Shown here: positions 6,440 through 6,722 of the stretch, piece by piece
Layout of the letters: each line of letters begins with the position of its first letter
How positions within the stretch are numbered: position 1 is the first letter of the stretch
From: Pseudomonadota bacterium
Lineage (GTDB): Bacteria > Pseudomonadota > Gammaproteobacteria > Pseudomonadales > Oceanobacteraceae
Direction: 5' to 3'
NCBI GenBank assembly: GCA_023399105.1
Contig: JAEWQT010000176.1
Location: 1-6,722 of the forward strand
Length of the DNA stretch: 6,722 bases
The notes under the pieces: model-generated
Told to the model about the DNA's origin: nothing
Seen by the model: the letters and a program-made list of their open reading frames with translations, nothing else
Databases searched by the model: none
Made by a program: the position numbers and the translations under genes

Positions 6440-6722
6440 ATGCAGAAACTGGCCCTGCCCCTCAATGTAATCGGTTTCCAGTTATGCTGGATTGCCTGCG
6501 TGGTGGGCGGCAACAGCTGGGCCGTGCCGGTTTGCGCGGCATTTTTTGTCTTGCACTGGCAAGTGCTGAAACCTGGTGAACCGCTGCTGCTGACCGCCTT
6601 TGCCCTTACTGGCGTGCTGTTTGATACCGCGCTTTATAAAGCCGGTCTGCTCAGTTTCCCCGGTCACGATGCCTGGTTTATTCCCTTGTGGTTAATGCTG
6701 CTGTGGCTGGCCTTTGCCTGCA
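6440..6722 (+). CDS. DUF2878 family integral membrane protein, 5' part; runs off the window
   Basis: The frame is open from the ATG at 6440 to the last base, giving 94 residues without a stop; the family is usually about 160-180 residues, so about half is present. Sequence features: MQKLALPLNVIGFQLCWIAC at the N terminus, then VVGGN, GVLFDTALYKAGLLSF (58-73) and FIPLWLMLLWLAFAC (80-94), a pattern I recognise as DUF2878. Hydrophobic segments at about 5-23, 27-40, 49-66 and 79-94 predict a multi-pass inner-membrane protein. GGAG at 6430-6433 lies 6 bases before the ATG, and the gene starts 3 bases after the Cfa-like stop, so it is co-transcribed. Its function is unknown. Its steady company with Cfa-like, FAD and SDR genes suggests a membrane partner in the same lipid modification. 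Confidence 0.85.
   Translation, partial: MQKLALPLNVIGFQLCWIACVVGGNSWAVPVCAAFFVLHWQVLKPGEPLLLTAFALTGVLFDTALYKAGLLSFPGHDAWFIPLWLMLLWLAFAC

Noticed and set aside
6316..6579. Plus-strand open frame of 87 codons crossing the Cfa-like end and the DUF2878 start
   Set aside because: It is out of frame with both genes, Arg/Cys-rich, and has no domain or ribosome site; it is a shadow frame.
1..6722. CRISPR arrays, tRNA/rRNA genes, insertion sequences, terminators, intergenic promoters
   Set aside because: Nearly every base is coding in one continuous operon; no direct repeat arrays, transposase motifs, RNA gene structures or stem-plus-T-run terminators were seen.

Overview
The window is a gap-free stretch of a single plus-strand operon from a Gram-negative bacterium. 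The proteins look gammaproteobacterial: the photolyase is very close in motifs to the Escherichia coli PhrB type, and the gene order phr / NTF2-like / SDR / FAD oxidoreductase / DUF1365 / Cfa-like / DUF2878 is one I associate with marine gammaproteobacteria (Vibrio, Shewanella, Oceanospirillales and relatives). The moderately GC-rich sequence and the extra acyl-CoA-type desaturase would fit an Oceanospirillales-like organism, but the genus cannot be fixed from this window.

Layout: 1-831, 3' part of a CPD photolyase gene (phrB; the N-terminal antenna domain lies outside the window). 824-1813, membrane fatty acid desaturase with three histidine boxes. 1797-2231, small NTF2/SnoaL-like protein. 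2228-3022, short-chain dehydrogenase/reductase. 3022-4281, FAD-dependent amine-oxidase-like oxidoreductase (COG2907 type). 4278-5183, DUF1365 protein starting at GTG. 5180-6436, class I methyltransferase of the cyclopropane-fatty-acid synthase family. 6440 to the window end, 5' part of a DUF2878 membrane protein. Every internal junction overlaps by 1-17 bases, or in the last case has a 3-base gap, so there is no intergenic space and no promoter or terminator is expected or seen. The operon starts upstream of the window and continues downstream.

How the genes may work together: photolyase plus lipid-modifying genes is the composition of the light / singlet-oxygen stress regulons controlled by an ECF sigma factor (RpoE) and the anti-sigma ChrR. 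In Rhodobacter sphaeroides such genes build furan fatty acids on existing phospholipid acyl chains: a SAM-dependent methylase (UfaM) adds a methyl branch at a double bond, UfaD desaturates and UfaO leads O2-derived oxygen into the ring. The Cfa-like protein here lacks two of the residues that bind the catalytic bicarbonate in true cyclopropane synthases (Cys to Ser, His to Gln). This favours a divergent methyltransferase of that kind over a standard Cfa. The desaturase sitting inside the cassette could supply or tailor the unsaturated acyl substrate. The lipid product is inference, not seen in sequence.
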